From positions 278,219-342,218 of the forward strand of contig NZ_CSTD01000004.1 in assembly GCF_001053185.1 (NCBI RefSeq): a DNA stretch of 64,000 bases, given 5' to 3'. Origin of the DNA: Mycobacterium bohemicum DSM 44277. GTDB taxonomy: Bacteria; Actinomycetota; Actinomycetes; Mycobacteriales; Mycobacteriaceae. A program made the position numbers and the translations under genes. The notes beneath the pieces are model-generated. The model did no database searches. It was given only the letters and a program-made list of their open reading frames with translations, and was not told where the DNA came from. Of this stretch, positions 10,109-18,941 are shown one piece after another (within the stretch, counting starts at the first letter, position 1; each line of letters opens with the position of its first letter).

Positions 10109-10950
10109 TGAGCGGCCCCACGAGCGCACCCCGCGGCGGCCCCCTGAGCGGGAAGGTCGCCTTAATCACCGGCGCCGCGCGCGGCCAGGGCCGGGCGCAC
10201 GCGGTCCGGCTGGCCGCGGACGGTGCGGACATCATCGCGGTCGACCTGTGCGACCAGATCGCCAGCGTCCCCTACCCCCTGGCCACACCCGAGGATCTGG
10301 CCGCCACCGTGAAACTGGTCGAGGACACCGGCGCCCGCATCGTGGCCAAGCAGGGCGACGTGCGCGACCGCCGGTCGCTGTCCGCCGCGCTGCAGGCCGG
10401 GCTCGACGAGCTCGGCCGGCTCGACATCGTCGTGGCCAACGCCGGCATCGCCCCCATGCAATCCGGCGACGACGGCTGGCGCGACGTCATCGACGTCAAC
10501 CTCACCGGCGTCTACCACACCATCAAGGCGGCGATCCCGACGATGGTCTCCCAGGGCGCCGGCGGGTCGATCGTGTTGATCAGTTCGGCCGCCGGGCTGG
10601 CCGGTGTCGGCAGCCCGGACGCGGGTTCGGTCGGCTACGCCGCCGCCAAGCACGGGGTGGTCGGGTTGATGCGGGTCTACGCGAACCTCCTTGCGGGGCA
10701 GAATATCCGGGTCAACTCCATCCATCCCACCGGCGTGGAAACCCCCATGATCAACAACGAGTTCACCCGGGAGTGGCTGGCCAAGATGGCCGCGGCGACG
10801 GACACGCCGGGAGCCATGGGCAATGCGCTGCCGGTGGAGGTCCTGCAGGCCGAGGACATCGCCAACGCGGTGGCATGGCTGGTGTCCGACCAGGCCCGTT
10901 ACATCACCGGGGTCACCCTGCCGGTCGATGCGGGCTTCCTGAACAAGTAG
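10108..10950 (+). CDS. SDR oxidoreductase, mycofactocin-associated type, Rv2750-like
   Basis: NAD-dependent short-chain dehydrogenase of 280 residues. Visible are the cofactor loop TGAARGQG, the NAG strand, the active-site serine (LISSAAG), and Y-x3-K in GYAAAKHG. The ARGQGRAHAVRLAADGADII and VDLCDQI segments are typical of the subfamily whose nicotinamide is not exchanged and whose redox partner is thought to be mycofactocin. That link is family knowledge; no mycofactocin genes are in this window. It is coupled to the ABM gene upstream. Confidence 0.88.
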   Translation: MSGPTSAPRGGPLSGKVALITGAARGQGRAHAVRLAADGADIIAVDLCDQIASVPYPLATPEDLAATVKLVEDTGARIVAKQGDVRDRRSLSAALQAGLDELGRLDIVVANAGIAPMQSGDDGWRDVIDVNLTGVYHTIKAAIPTMVSQGAGGSIVLISSAAGLAGVGSPDAGSVGYAAAKHGVVGLMRVYANLLAGQNIRVNSIHPTGVETPMINNEFTREWLAKMAAATDTPGAMGNALPVEVLQAEDIANAVAWLVSDQARYITGVTLPVDAGFLNK

Positions 10951-10956
10951 CCCGCC

Positions 10957-11829
10957 ATGAGCCGGAACATGGTGGCGCAGACGGCCTTCGGGCCGATGGT
11001 CCTGGCGGCCGTCGAGCAGAACGAGCCACCCGAGCGCCGGCTCGTGGACGACGACCTGGCCAACCTGTTCTTGCCGGCGCCCCTACGCTGGCTGGTGACC
11101 GCCACCCGGGTCGCCCCCGTGCGCCGCGCGATGATCCGGGCATCGGAGTGGTCGGGCCGCGGGCTGTGGGCAAACCTGGCCTGCCGCAAGCGATTCATCG
11201 GCGACAAGCTCGACGAGGCGCTCCCGGGAATCGAGGCCGTGGTCATCCTGGGCGCCGGCCTGGACACCCGTCCGTACCGGCTGACCCGGCGGGTCCGCAT
11301 CCCGGTGTTCGAGGTGGACCTGCCGGTCAACATCGCCAGGAAGCTGGAGACGGTGCGGCGGGGGGTGGGGGGGGCGCCGCTGTCGGTGCGGCTGGTGGCG
11401 CTGGACCTGGAGCGCGACGACCTGCTGACGTCTCTGGCGGAGCACGGTTTTCGCACCGATTACCGCGCGTTCTTCATCTGTGAGGGCGTGACGCAGTACC
11501 TCAGCGAGGAAACCGTCCGGCGAACCCTGGAGGGGTTGCGCGCGGCCGCGCCGGGCAGCAGGCTGCTGTTCACCTACGTCCGCCGGGACTTCATCGACGG
11601 GACGAACCGATACGGCACCCGCACCCTGTATCGCAGCGTGCGTGAACGCCGGCAGCTGTGGCACTTCGGATTACAGCCCGAGGAGGTCGGCGATTTCATC
11701 GCCGCCTACGGGTGGCGGCTGGTGGAACAGGCCGGGCCCGACGACCTCGTCCGGCGCTACGTTGAGCCCACCGGCCGGAAACTCAAAGCCTCCCAGGTGG
11801 AATGGTCGGCCTTCGCGGAGAAGGTCTAG
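10957..11829 (+). CDS. SAM-dependent methyltransferase, LCMT/TcmP-like, Rv2751-like
   Basis: A 290-residue class I methyltransferase of the PPM1/LCMT-related family common in mycobacteria. The SAM-binding motif is VVILGAGLDTRPYRL, followed by the acidic strand VFEVDLP and the CEGVTQYL motif that marks the family. The substrate is unknown. It follows the SDR by 6 bp and so belongs to the same operon; it converges on the RNase J gene. Confidence 0.85.
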   Translation: MSRNMVAQTAFGPMVLAAVEQNEPPERRLVDDDLANLFLPAPLRWLVTATRVAPVRRAMIRASEWSGRGLWANLACRKRFIGDKLDEALPGIEAVVILGAGLDTRPYRLTRRVRIPVFEVDLPVNIARKLETVRRGVGGAPLSVRLVALDLERDDLLTSLAEHGFRTDYRAFFICEGVTQYLSEETVRRTLEGLRAAAPGSRLLFTYVRRDFIDGTNRYGTRTLYRSVRERRQLWHFGLQPEEVGDFIAAYGWRLVEQAGPDDLVRRYVEPTGRKLKASQVEWSAFAEKV

Positions 11830-11843
11830 GCCGCAAAGAGCCC

Positions 11844-13520
11844 TCAGACCTCGATGACTGTCGGCACGATCATCGGCTGCCGGCGATAGGTCTCCCCCAC
11901 CCACTTGCCGACGGTGCGCCGCACGGCCTGCGCGATGCGCGCGGGATCGGTGACCCGCTCAGCGGCGAGGGATTCCAGTTCCGCCTCGACCTTGCGCACG
12001 ACGGGCTCGAGCGCCTTGGGGTCCTCGGAGAAGCCGCGGGAATGCAGGTGCGGCACGGCCACCGGTCGGCCGGTGCCCCGGCCGACCACCACGGTGACCG
12101 CGACGAACCCGGACGACAGGATCAGCCGCTCCCCCAACGTGATGTCGCCGACGTCGCCGGTGATCAGGCCGTCGACGAACATCTTGCCGACCGGCACGGC
12201 ACCGGCGATGCCGGCACGGCCGGCGATCAGGTCGACGCTGACGCCGTTCTCCGCCAACACGATCGACTCCTCGGGCACCCCGGCGCGCGCGGCCAGCTTG
12301 GCGTTCGCCCGGAGCATCCGCCAGGTTCCGTGCACCGGCATCACGTTGCGCGGCCGCACCCCGTTGTAGAGGAACAGCAGTTCACCCGCGTAGGCGTGGC
12401 CCGAAACATGAACCCGTACTTGCTGATTGGTGACGACGCGGGCGCCGATCTTGGCCAGGGAGTCGATCACGCCGTAGACGGCTTCCTCGTTGCCCGGGAT
12501 CAGTGACGAGGACAGGATGATCAGGTCATCGGATGTCAGCGTGATGCTGCGATGCTCGCCGCGCGACATCCGCGACAACGCCGACATGGGTTCGCCCTGG
12601 GTTCCGGTGGTGATGAGCACCAGCCGCTCCGGCGGCGCCATCTCGGCGGCGGCGATGTCGAGCAGGTCGGCGTCGTCCACCCGCAGGAAGCCCAGCTCCC
12701 GCGCGATGGCCATGTTGCGCACCATGGACCGCCCGACGAACGCCACCCGCCGGCCCAGGGCCACCGCGGCGTCGATGATCTGCTGCACCCGGTCCACGTT
12801 GGAGGCGAAGCACGCCACGATGACCCGGCCGTCGGCGCCGCGGATGAGGCGGTGCAGGGGCGGGCCCACCTCGCTCTCCGAGGGCCCGACGCCGGGGATC
12901 TCGGAGTTGGTCGAGTCGCACAGCAGCAGGTCCACCCCGGCGTCGCCCAGCCGGGACATCCCGGGCAGGTCGGTGGGACGCCCGTCCAGCGGCAGCTGGT
13001 CGAGCTTGATGTCGCCGGTGTGCAGGACGGTGCCCGCGCCGGTGTGGACCGCGATGGCCAGCGCGTCGGGGATGGAGTGGTTGACCGCGAAGTATTCGCA
13101 CTGGAAGACGCCGTGGGTGGTGCGCTGCCCCTCGGCGACCTCGATGAAAGCCGGCTTGATGCGGTGTTCGCGGCATTTGGCGGCGACCAGCGCCAGGGTG
13201 AACTTGGAGCCGACGACCGGGATGTCGGGCCGCAGGCGGAGCAGGAACGGGATGGCGCCGATGTGATCCTCGTGCGCGTGCGTCAGCACCAGGGCCTCGA
13301 CGTCGTCGAGCCGGTCCTCGATGTGCCGCAGGTCCGGCAGGATCAGGTCGACGCCGGGCTCGTCGTGGGTGGGGAACATGACCCCGCAGTCGATGATCAG
13401 CAACCGGCCGAGATGTTCGAAAACCGTCATGTTGCGGCCGATTTCGTTGATGCCGCCGAGCGCGGTGACCCGCAGCCCGCCGGGAGGCAGAGGTCCCGGT
13501 GGGGCGAGGTCCTGGTTCAC
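11844..13520 (-). CDS. rnj: Ribonuclease J
   Basis: Metallo-beta-lactamase/beta-CASP ribonuclease with 5'-3' exonuclease and endonuclease activity in RNA processing and decay. In the 558-residue sequence the metal motif H-x-H-x-D-H is H81-A-H83-E-D-H86 (THAHEDHIGAIPF), followed by further metal ligands near VLHTGDIKLD and the beta-CASP motif SGHAYAGEL. The length matches M. tuberculosis Rv2752c. It is followed at 7 bp distance by the dapA start on the same strand, so dapA lies upstream in the same transcript. Confidence 0.95.
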   Translation of the reverse strand: MNQDLAPPGPLPPGGLRVTALGGINEIGRNMTVFEHLGRLLIIDCGVMFPTHDEPGVDLILPDLRHIEDRLDDVEALVLTHAHEDHIGAIPFLLRLRPDIPVVGSKFTLALVAAKCREHRIKPAFIEVAEGQRTTHGVFQCEYFAVNHSIPDALAIAVHTGAGTVLHTGDIKLDQLPLDGRPTDLPGMSRLGDAGVDLLLCDSTNSEIPGVGPSESEVGPPLHRLIRGADGRVIVACFASNVDRVQQIIDAAVALGRRVAFVGRSMVRNMAIARELGFLRVDDADLLDIAAAEMAPPERLVLITTGTQGEPMSALSRMSRGEHRSITLTSDDLIILSSSLIPGNEEAVYGVIDSLAKIGARVVTNQQVRVHVSGHAYAGELLFLYNGVRPRNVMPVHGTWRMLRANAKLAARAGVPEESIVLAENGVSVDLIAGRAGIAGAVPVGKMFVDGLITGDVGDITLGERLILSSGFVAVTVVVGRGTGRPVAVPHLHSRGFSEDPKALEPVVRKVEAELESLAAERVTDPARIAQAVRRTVGKWVGETYRRQPMIVPTVIEV

Positions 13521-13527
13521 GCGCGAC

Positions 13528-14430
13528 TCACCTGAGCACCGCGGCCGCGCGCATGTCGGCGGCCAGCGCGTCGAGTTGCTCCGGCGTGGCCGGCATCTGG
13601 GGCAGCCGCGGGTCGCCGGCGTCGATGCCCTGCAGGCGCAGGCCCGCCTTGGACATCGTCACGCCGCCGAGGCGGGCCATCGCGTTGCACAGCGGGGCGA
13701 GGTTGACGTTGACCTTCCGCGCGGTCGCGACGTCCCCGGAAGCGAACGCGGACAACATGTCTCGCAGCTGGCCCGCGGCCACGTGGGAGATCACGCTGAT
13801 GAAGCCGGTGGCGCCCATCGCCAGCCAGGGCAGGTTCAGCGCGTCGTCGCCGGAGTAGTACGCCAACCCGGTTTCGGCCATCAATTCCGCGCCGGAGTGC
13901 AGGTCGCCCTTGGCGTCCTTGATGCCGACGATGTTCGGGTGGGCGGACAGGGCGCGGATGGTCTCGGGCTGGATCGGGATCACCGACCGCGGCGGGATGT
14001 CGTAGAGCACCACCGGCAGGTCGGTCGCGTCGGCGACGGCGGTGAAATGGGCGATCAACCCGCTCTGCGGCGGCTTCGAGTAATAGGGCGTGACCACCAA
14101 CAGCCCGTGCGCGCCCTCGGCCGCGCACGCCTTTGCCAGTCGGACGCTGTGGGCGGTGTCGTAGGTTCCCGCGCCCGCGACGATCCGGGCCCGGTCGCCC
14201 ACGGCTTCCAGCACGACCCGCAGGAGCTCGAGTTTCTCGTCGTCGGTGGTGGTCGGCGACTCGCCGGTGGTTCCCGAGACCACCAGGCCGTCGCAGCCGG
14301 CGTCCACCAGGTGGTTCGCCAGGTGCGCGGCGGCGGCGGTGTCCAGAGAGCCGTCGGCGCGAAACGGTGTCACCATCGCGGTCAGCAGGGTCCCCAAGCG
14401 TGCGGGGGCGTCGAATCCGACGGTGTTCAC
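13528..14430 (-). CDS. dapA: 4-hydroxy-tetrahydrodipicolinate synthase
   Basis: First committed enzyme of diaminopimelate and lysine synthesis; it condenses pyruvate with aspartate semialdehyde. The 300-residue TIM barrel has the Schiff-base lysine at K171 (VGIKDAKGD), the active-site tyrosine in VVLYDIP (Y143) and threonines in SGTTGES. I chose the GTG at 14430 because it gives the family length and has TAACCT 7 nt upstream (14438-14443), a leaderless start. Just upstream lies a nested palindromic element. Confidence 0.96.
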   Translation of the reverse strand: MNTVGFDAPARLGTLLTAMVTPFRADGSLDTAAAAHLANHLVDAGCDGLVVSGTTGESPTTTDDEKLELLRVVLEAVGDRARIVAGAGTYDTAHSVRLAKACAAEGAHGLLVVTPYYSKPPQSGLIAHFTAVADATDLPVVLYDIPPRSVIPIQPETIRALSAHPNIVGIKDAKGDLHSGAELMAETGLAYYSGDDALNLPWLAMGATGFISVISHVAAGQLRDMLSAFASGDVATARKVNVNLAPLCNAMARLGGVTMSKAGLRLQGIDAGDPRLPQMPATPEQLDALAADMRAAAVLR

Positions 14431-14491
14431 GGTGTTCAGGTTACCTGGCCCCGGCAAGCCGATTTGCATCCGCGGGCGGGCGCGGCCTGGG

Positions 14492-14627
14492 CGTCACACC
14501 CGTCACAGAAAGCTGGGGACGTGCCGATGTGCCCGCCTTCTAGCGACAATCCCGGTGGCGTCGGGGTGGTTGTCGCTATGAGGCGGGCACAACGTCGCAC
14601 GCCTCCCGAGCCGTGACGGGAGTGACG
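14492..14627. repeat. Nested palindromic element, copy 1
   Basis: Inner arms of 21 bp at 14529-14549 and 14570-14590 (GTGCCCGCCT at the outer end, AGCGACAA at the inner end; two mismatches) enclose a 20-nt loop. Outside them, 22 bp away on each side, are paired CGTCAC boxes (14492-14497 and 14501-14506) mirrored by GTGACG boxes (14613-14618 and 14622-14627). The same architecture recurs at 47390-47541. It fills most of the dapA-thyX gap and encodes nothing. Confidence 0.85.
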
Positions 14628-14643
14628 AGAGTGGTCCCGCGGC

Positions 14644-15408
14644 TCAGGCCTCGGTGGCCAGCGGGCTCGTGGCGACCTCGGTGCCGTCGGCCAGCGTGAC
14701 GACCTCGAAGTCGGCGAACACCGCGGGGGCCACGCCGGTGAGCTGGCGCAGGCACTCGATGGCCAGGCGGCGGATCTCCAAGTCGGCGTGCTCGCTGGCG
14801 CGCATCGCGATGAAATGCCGCCAGGCCCGGTAGTTCCCGGTCACGACGATGCGCGTCTCGGTCGCGTTGGGCAGCACGGCGCGAGCGGCCTGGCGGGCCT
14901 GCTTGCGCCGCAGCACTCCCACGTTTTCGTCGGCCTGGCCCGGCGCGAACTTCGCCTCGAGCCGGGCCAGCAGGTCGGCGTAGGTGGCGCGGCTCGCGTC
15001 GGCCGCGTCCGCCAGGATCTGCCGCAACTCGGGGTCGTCGTCCAGGCCCGGCGGCACGACGATCTGCGAATCCCCTTCCGGCACATACCGCTGCGAGAGC
15101 TGCGAGTAGGAGAAGTGCCGATGCCTGATCAGCTCGTGGGTGCACGACCGCGAGACGCCGGTGATGTAGAACGACACGCTCGCGTGCTCGAGCACCGAGA
15201 AATGCCCGACGTCGATGATGTGCTTGAGGTAGCCGGCGTTCGTCGCGGTCCGGGGATTGGGCTTCGACCAGCTCTGGTAGCAGGCGCGGCCGGCGAACTC
15301 GACCAGCGCCGAGCCGCCGTCGGCGTCGGTGGCCCACGGCACGTCCGCGGGCGCCACGAAATCGGTCTTGGCGATCAGTTGCACGCGCAGCGGCGCGGTC
15401 TCGGCCAT
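14644..15408 (-). CDS. thyX: Flavin-dependent thymidylate synthase ThyX
   Basis: Makes dTMP from dUMP with methylenetetrahydrofolate and FAD/NADPH, leaving tetrahydrofolate rather than dihydrofolate. The 254-residue protein carries the ThyX motif RHRHFSYSQLSQR at residues 95-107. The ATG at 15408 is 7 nt after a TATGGT box (leaderless) and matches the M. tuberculosis start MAETAPLRVQLIAK. The unrelated thymidylate synthase ThyA lies 3 kb away, so both routes to dTMP are encoded here. Confidence 0.97.
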   Translation of the reverse strand: MAETAPLRVQLIAKTDFVAPADVPWATDADGGSALVEFAGRACYQSWSKPNPRTATNAGYLKHIIDVGHFSVLEHASVSFYITGVSRSCTHELIRHRHFSYSQLSQRYVPEGDSQIVVPPGLDDDPELRQILADAADASRATYADLLARLEAKFAPGQADENVGVLRRKQARQAARAVLPNATETRIVVTGNYRAWRHFIAMRASEHADLEIRRLAIECLRQLTGVAPAVFADFEVVTLADGTEVATSPLATEA

Positions 15409-15451
15409 GGCGCTCACCATATCCCGGCAGTCGGGCGCGCCCGCGCCTCCA

Positions 15452-16678
15452 TCAGCCCGCGCGCTGCAGCTCCCCCGCCAGATCGCCCCGGTCGGCCACG
15501 CTGAACCCGGCGAGGCCCAGCCACGACGCCATCGACGCGAGCTCGCCGGCCAGCGCCGCGGCGACCCGGGCCCGGGGCACGGGATCACTCACCGAGGCCT
15601 CGGCGAAGGCGCCGACGACGCGCAATGTGCCCGCGACCCGGTCGGCCTTGAGGTCGACCCGCGCGACCAGCCGCCCGTCGAGCAGCAGCGGCCACACGTA
15701 GTAGCCGTAGCGGCGCTTGTGGGCCGGGGTGTAGATCTCGATGCGGTAGTGGAAGCCGAACAGCCGCTCCACCCGCGGCCGGAAGAAGATCAGCGGATCG
15801 AACGGGCACAGCAGCGCCGTGCCGTTGTCCCGGCGCGGCACCGCCTGGCCGGCGCGCACATAGGCCGGCGCCGACCAGCCGTCCACGGCTACCGGCTCGA
15901 TCTCGCCGGCGGCCACGAGGTCGGCGATGGCGGGCGTGACCTGCTGAGCCGACAGTCGAAAGTAGTCGCGGATGTCCGCCTCGGTGCCGACGCCCAGCGC
16001 GCCGGCGGCCCGCAGGGTGAGCTCGCGCACGGCCTCGTCGTCGTCGACCTCGCGGGCCAGCACGCTCGGCGGCAGCACCCGTTCTACCAGGTCGTAGTGG
16101 CGCGCGAAGCCGACCCGGGTGGCGGTCGTCAGGACCCCGGCCGCGAAGAGCGCCTCGGCGATCCACTTGGTGTCGCTGCGGTTCCACCAGGCGCCCTTGG
16201 TCCGGCTCGACCCGGCCTCCAGGTGCGCCTCGATCTCCCCCGCCGTGCTCGGGCCCAGCTCGGCGACCGCAGCGATCACGTCGTCGACGAGTTTCGGGTT
16301 GTCCCTGGCGATGTGGGTGCGCCAGCGCCCGTGCCGGTACTCGCGCATCCGCCAGCGCAGCAACGGCCAGTCCTCGACGGCCATCAGGGCCGCCTCGTGC
16401 GCCCAGTATTCGGCCAGCAGCCGCGCGGGCCGGGGGCCCCACGCGGCGCGGTCCAGCACGTCGCGGTCGTACGGGCCGAGCCGGCTGAACACCGGCGCGT
16501 AATGCGCGCGCACCGCCACCGACACCGAATCCAGTTGCAGCACCTGGATGCGCGCGATGAGCCGCCGCAGGTGCGCCCGGGTGATCGCTGCGGCCGGCCG
16601 CTGCCCGCTAAACCCTTGGGCCGCAACGGCAATGCGTCGCGCCTGGGCGGCGGTGAGCTTACCGTTACCGATCGGCAC
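15452..16678 (-). CDS. Winged-helix DNA-binding protein, YcaQ/AlkX family
   Basis: A 408-residue protein of the HTH_42 (YcaQ) family, whose studied members unhook DNA interstrand crosslinks as glycosylases. The visible pattern includes the QLDSVSV helix near residue 50, the WGPRPARLLAEYWAHEA segment, the central winged-helix repeats, and the late CPFDPLIFFRPRVERLFGF and YYVWPLLLDGRLVARVDLK blocks that are the family's strongest signatures. The GTG at 16678 lies 7 nt after TATTGT (leaderless). Glycosylase activity is inferred from the family. Confidence 0.8.
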   Translation of the reverse strand: MPIGNGKLTAAQARRIAVAAQGFSGQRPAAAITRAHLRRLIARIQVLQLDSVSVAVRAHYAPVFSRLGPYDRDVLDRAAWGPRPARLLAEYWAHEAALMAVEDWPLLRWRMREYRHGRWRTHIARDNPKLVDDVIAAVAELGPSTAGEIEAHLEAGSSRTKGAWWNRSDTKWIAEALFAAGVLTTATRVGFARHYDLVERVLPPSVLAREVDDDEAVRELTLRAAGALGVGTEADIRDYFRLSAQQVTPAIADLVAAGEIEPVAVDGWSAPAYVRAGQAVPRRDNGTALLCPFDPLIFFRPRVERLFGFHYRIEIYTPAHKRRYGYYVWPLLLDGRLVARVDLKADRVAGTLRVVGAFAEASVSDPVPRARVAAALAGELASMASWLGLAGFSVADRGDLAGELQRAG

Positions 16679-16704
16679 GGCGCCGACAATACCGGTCGGC
16701 CGGG

Positions 16705-17406
16705 CTAGCCGGTGCTGACTTTGCGCTCCAGCGGTACCACCGCGCTGAGTTCCGGTGAGCTCTTGTGCTCCCGGTAGGCCGCCTCGAGGGCCGCCGGGAC
16801 GGGTTCGAGTTCGCGGTATACGGCCCGCAGTTGCTCGAGGATGCCGATGCGCTGCTGACTCGCCTCGTCGGCCGCCCGCTGGGCCTGCTCCCGATAGTGA
16901 TCGGCCTCCCGCCGGGCGTCGCGCCACGCCTGTTCGATCGCCGAATCGGCGTCGGCGCGCATGGCGGCCAGCTCGGCGTCCAGCTTCTTTTTGGTCTCCC
17001 GGTATTCGAGTTCCAGGGCCTTTCGCTGCGCGGCCAGCTCGGCCAGCTCCCGTTCGTGCTTTTGCCGCGCGGCCTCCGCCTCCGCCTCGGCCTCGGCAAT
17101 CAGCCCGTCGGCCTCGGCTCGCGCCTCGGCGCGCATCTCGGAAACCTCGTCGACGGTCTGCCGCAGCATCTTGGCCATCCGCTTTTGCACCGCGTGCGGC
17201 GACGGCGACGTGTCGGTGAGCACGCCGATCTCTTTGCGCAGCGCGGCGACCTCGTCAGCGGATTCCTTCAGCCGCGCCCGCAGGCTGTCGACGTCGTCGA
17301 CCAGCAGCTTCTGCTTGGTGGTCAACAGTTCGATGTGGGCGTCAACCGCACCCGTGTCGTAACCCCTGAACGTGCGCGAGAACGCTTTCGCGGGTTCGGT
17401 GATCAC
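16705..17406 (-). CDS. DivIVA-like coiled-coil protein
   Basis: A 233-residue protein with a DivIVA-type N-terminal motif (FSRTFRGYDTGAVDAHIELL), then nearly continuous predicted coiled coil rich in Ala, Glu and Arg (about residues 30-200) and a short C-terminal tail. DivIVA-domain proteins act at curved membranes or cell poles. The GTG start at 17406 is supported by a strong GGAGGGGGG ribosome-binding site 8 nt upstream. The gene follows thyA-dfrA on the same strand after an 88-bp gap. No specific function can be named. Confidence 0.7.
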   Translation of the reverse strand: MITEPAKAFSRTFRGYDTGAVDAHIELLTTKQKLLVDDVDSLRARLKESADEVAALRKEIGVLTDTSPSPHAVQKRMAKMLRQTVDEVSEMRAEARAEADGLIAEAEAEAEAARQKHERELAELAAQRKALELEYRETKKKLDAELAAMRADADSAIEQAWRDARREADHYREQAQRAADEASQQRIGILEQLRAVYRELEPVPAALEAAYREHKSSPELSAVVPLERKVSTG

Positions 17407-17494
17407 TTCGATTCCCCCCTCCTGGAAATGTCGGGTAACGCCGATGGAACCGACCCCCGGGTTCGAGTATGTCAGCGGCGGCGGGCGCCGACCG

Positions 17495-17989
17495 TCACGC
17501 CCTACGGTAGGTGTGGAACCTGTAGCGCAGCCCCGCCCGGCTGACCTGCCAGTCCCCCGCCTGCCCCAGCCAGGCCTCGTCGAGGACCGGCGCCAGCGCG
17601 TCGTCGTCGTCGCGTGGCAAGGCGATGTCGACCTCGGTGACCTCACACCGGGTGGCGAGCGGCAGCCCCAGGAGGTAGATCTGCGCGCCGCCGATGATCC
17701 AGGTCTGCGGGTCGGAGAGGGCGTCGTCGAGGCGACCGACCACCTCTGCGCCCTCGGCCCGGTAGTCGGTCCGGCGGGACAGCACGACGTTCCTGCGGCC
17801 CGGCAACGGCCGGACCCGGGCCGGAAGCGATTCCCAGGTGCGCCGGCCCATGACCACGGTGTGGCCCATGGTGATCTCCTTGAAGCGGGCGAGGTCCTCG
17901 GGCACCCGCCAGGGGATGTCGCCGCCGCGCCCGATGACGCCCGACGTCGACTGGGCCCACACCAGGCCCACCTCGGTCGTCCGCGTCAT
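17495..17989 (-). CDS. dfrA: Dihydrofolate reductase
   Basis: Reduces dihydrofolate to tetrahydrofolate with NADPH, closing the cycle opened by ThyA. The 164-residue sequence has the conserved IGRGGDIPWRVPEDLARFK segment (Asp is the active-site acid), the NADPH-binding VVMGRRTWES and the IIGGAQIY loop. The ATG at 17989 overlaps the thyA stop as ATGA, so translation is coupled to thyA. The length is close to the 159 residues of M. tuberculosis DfrA. Confidence 0.96.
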   Translation of the reverse strand: MTRTTEVGLVWAQSTSGVIGRGGDIPWRVPEDLARFKEITMGHTVVMGRRTWESLPARVRPLPGRRNVVLSRRTDYRAEGAEVVGRLDDALSDPQTWIIGGAQIYLLGLPLATRCEVTEVDIALPRDDDDALAPVLDEAWLGQAGDWQVSRAGLRYRFHTYRRA

Positions 17990-18786
17990 ACCGCTACGGG
18001 GGCTTTGATCGCCGGGTGCGGATCGTAGTTTTTCACGACCACATCTTCGTAGGTGTAGTCGAATATCGAATCCCGATGGGCGAGAACGAGTTCGGGGTAC
18101 GGTCGGGGCTCGCGGCTCAGTTGCAGCCGCACCTGCTCGACGTGGTTGTCGTAGATGTGGCAGTCCCCGCCCGTCCAGACGAACTCCCCCACCTCCAGGC
18201 CGGCCTGCGCGGCCATCATGTGGGTGAGCAACGCGTAGCTGGCGATGTTGAACGGCACACCGAGGAACAGGTCGGCGCTGCGCTGATACAGCTGGCAGCT
18301 CAGCCGCCCATCGGCCACGTAGAACTGGAAGAAGGCGTGGCACGGCGGCAGCGCCATCCGCGGGATGTCGCTGACGTTCCACGCCGAGACGATGATGCGC
18401 CGCGAGTCGGGATCGGTGCGCAGCAACTCCAGCGCCGCGCTGATCTGGTCGATGTGCTCGCCGGACGGGGTGGGCCAGGACCGCCACTGCACGCCGTAGA
18501 CCGGGCCGAGATCGCCTGTGGGACTGGCCCATTCGTCCCAGATGGTGACGCCGTGCTCGTGCAGCCAGCCGACGTTGGAGTCGCCGCGCAGGAACCACAG
18601 CAATTCGTAGACCACCGATTTGAGGTGCACCTTCTTGGTGGTCAGCAGCGGAAACCCGGCCGACAGGTCGTAGCGGATCTGCTGGCCGAACAGGCTGCGG
18701 GTGCCGGTGCCGGTGCGGTCGGATTTGGCCGCGCCCCGCTCGAGCACCAGTCGCAGCAGGTCCTCGTAGGGGGTGGGGATCGGCAC
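17986..18786 (-). CDS. thyA: Thymidylate synthase ThyA
   Basis: Folate-dependent dTMP synthesis. In the 266-residue enzyme the catalytic cysteine is C149 (ALPPCHAFFQFYV), with the phosphate-binding arginines in SRRIIVSAWN and the substrate motif GVPFNIASYALLTHM. The GTG start at 18786 lies 6 nt after a TAAGCT box (18793-18798), so a leaderless transcript is likely. The upstream promoter region runs directly into a 57-bp tandem repeat. It forms an ATGA overlap with dfrA. Confidence 0.97.
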   Translation of the reverse strand: MPIPTPYEDLLRLVLERGAAKSDRTGTGTRSLFGQQIRYDLSAGFPLLTTKKVHLKSVVYELLWFLRGDSNVGWLHEHGVTIWDEWASPTGDLGPVYGVQWRSWPTPSGEHIDQISAALELLRTDPDSRRIIVSAWNVSDIPRMALPPCHAFFQFYVADGRLSCQLYQRSADLFLGVPFNIASYALLTHMMAAQAGLEVGEFVWTGGDCHIYDNHVEQVRLQLSREPRPYPELVLAHRDSIFDYTYEDVVVKNYDPHPAIKAPVAV

Positions 18787-18792
18787 GCGGTC

Positions 18793-18798
18793 AGCTTA
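18793..18798 (-). promoter_or_regulatory. Leaderless -10 box of thyA
   Basis: TAAGCT on the minus strand, 6 nt before the thyA GTG. Its outer base coincides with the first base of the tandem repeat, so the -35 region lies inside the repeat. Confidence 0.5.
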
Positions 18799-18926
18799 GC
18801 GGCGATCGCAAGCGCGGCGAAGCCGGGCGCGGCGGGTCGCCGCCCGAAAATCCCAGCGGCGATCGCAAGCGCGGCGAAGCCGGGCGCGGCGGGTCGCCGC
18901 CCGAAAATCCCAGCGGCGATCGCAAG
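18798..18926. repeat. 57-bp tandem repeat, two full copies and a 15-bp partial
   Basis: Identical units at 18798-18854 and 18855-18911, then the first 15 bases of a third unit at 18912-18926. The unit begins AGCGGCGATCGCAAGCG and ends CCCGAAAATCCC, and contains a GGCGA...TCGCC inverted repeat plus a CGGC-GAA-GCCG hairpin. A 43-bp core is present identically at 49328-49370. The array fills the interval between the divergent thyA and dienelactone hydrolase starts. The perfect identity suggests a variable-number locus. Confidence 0.9.
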
Positions 18927-18941
18927 AGTAGAACGGATGCC

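Noticed and set aside
18798..18926. CRISPR array
   Set aside because: The units are directly adjacent with no spacers, and no cas genes are present; it is a tandem repeat.
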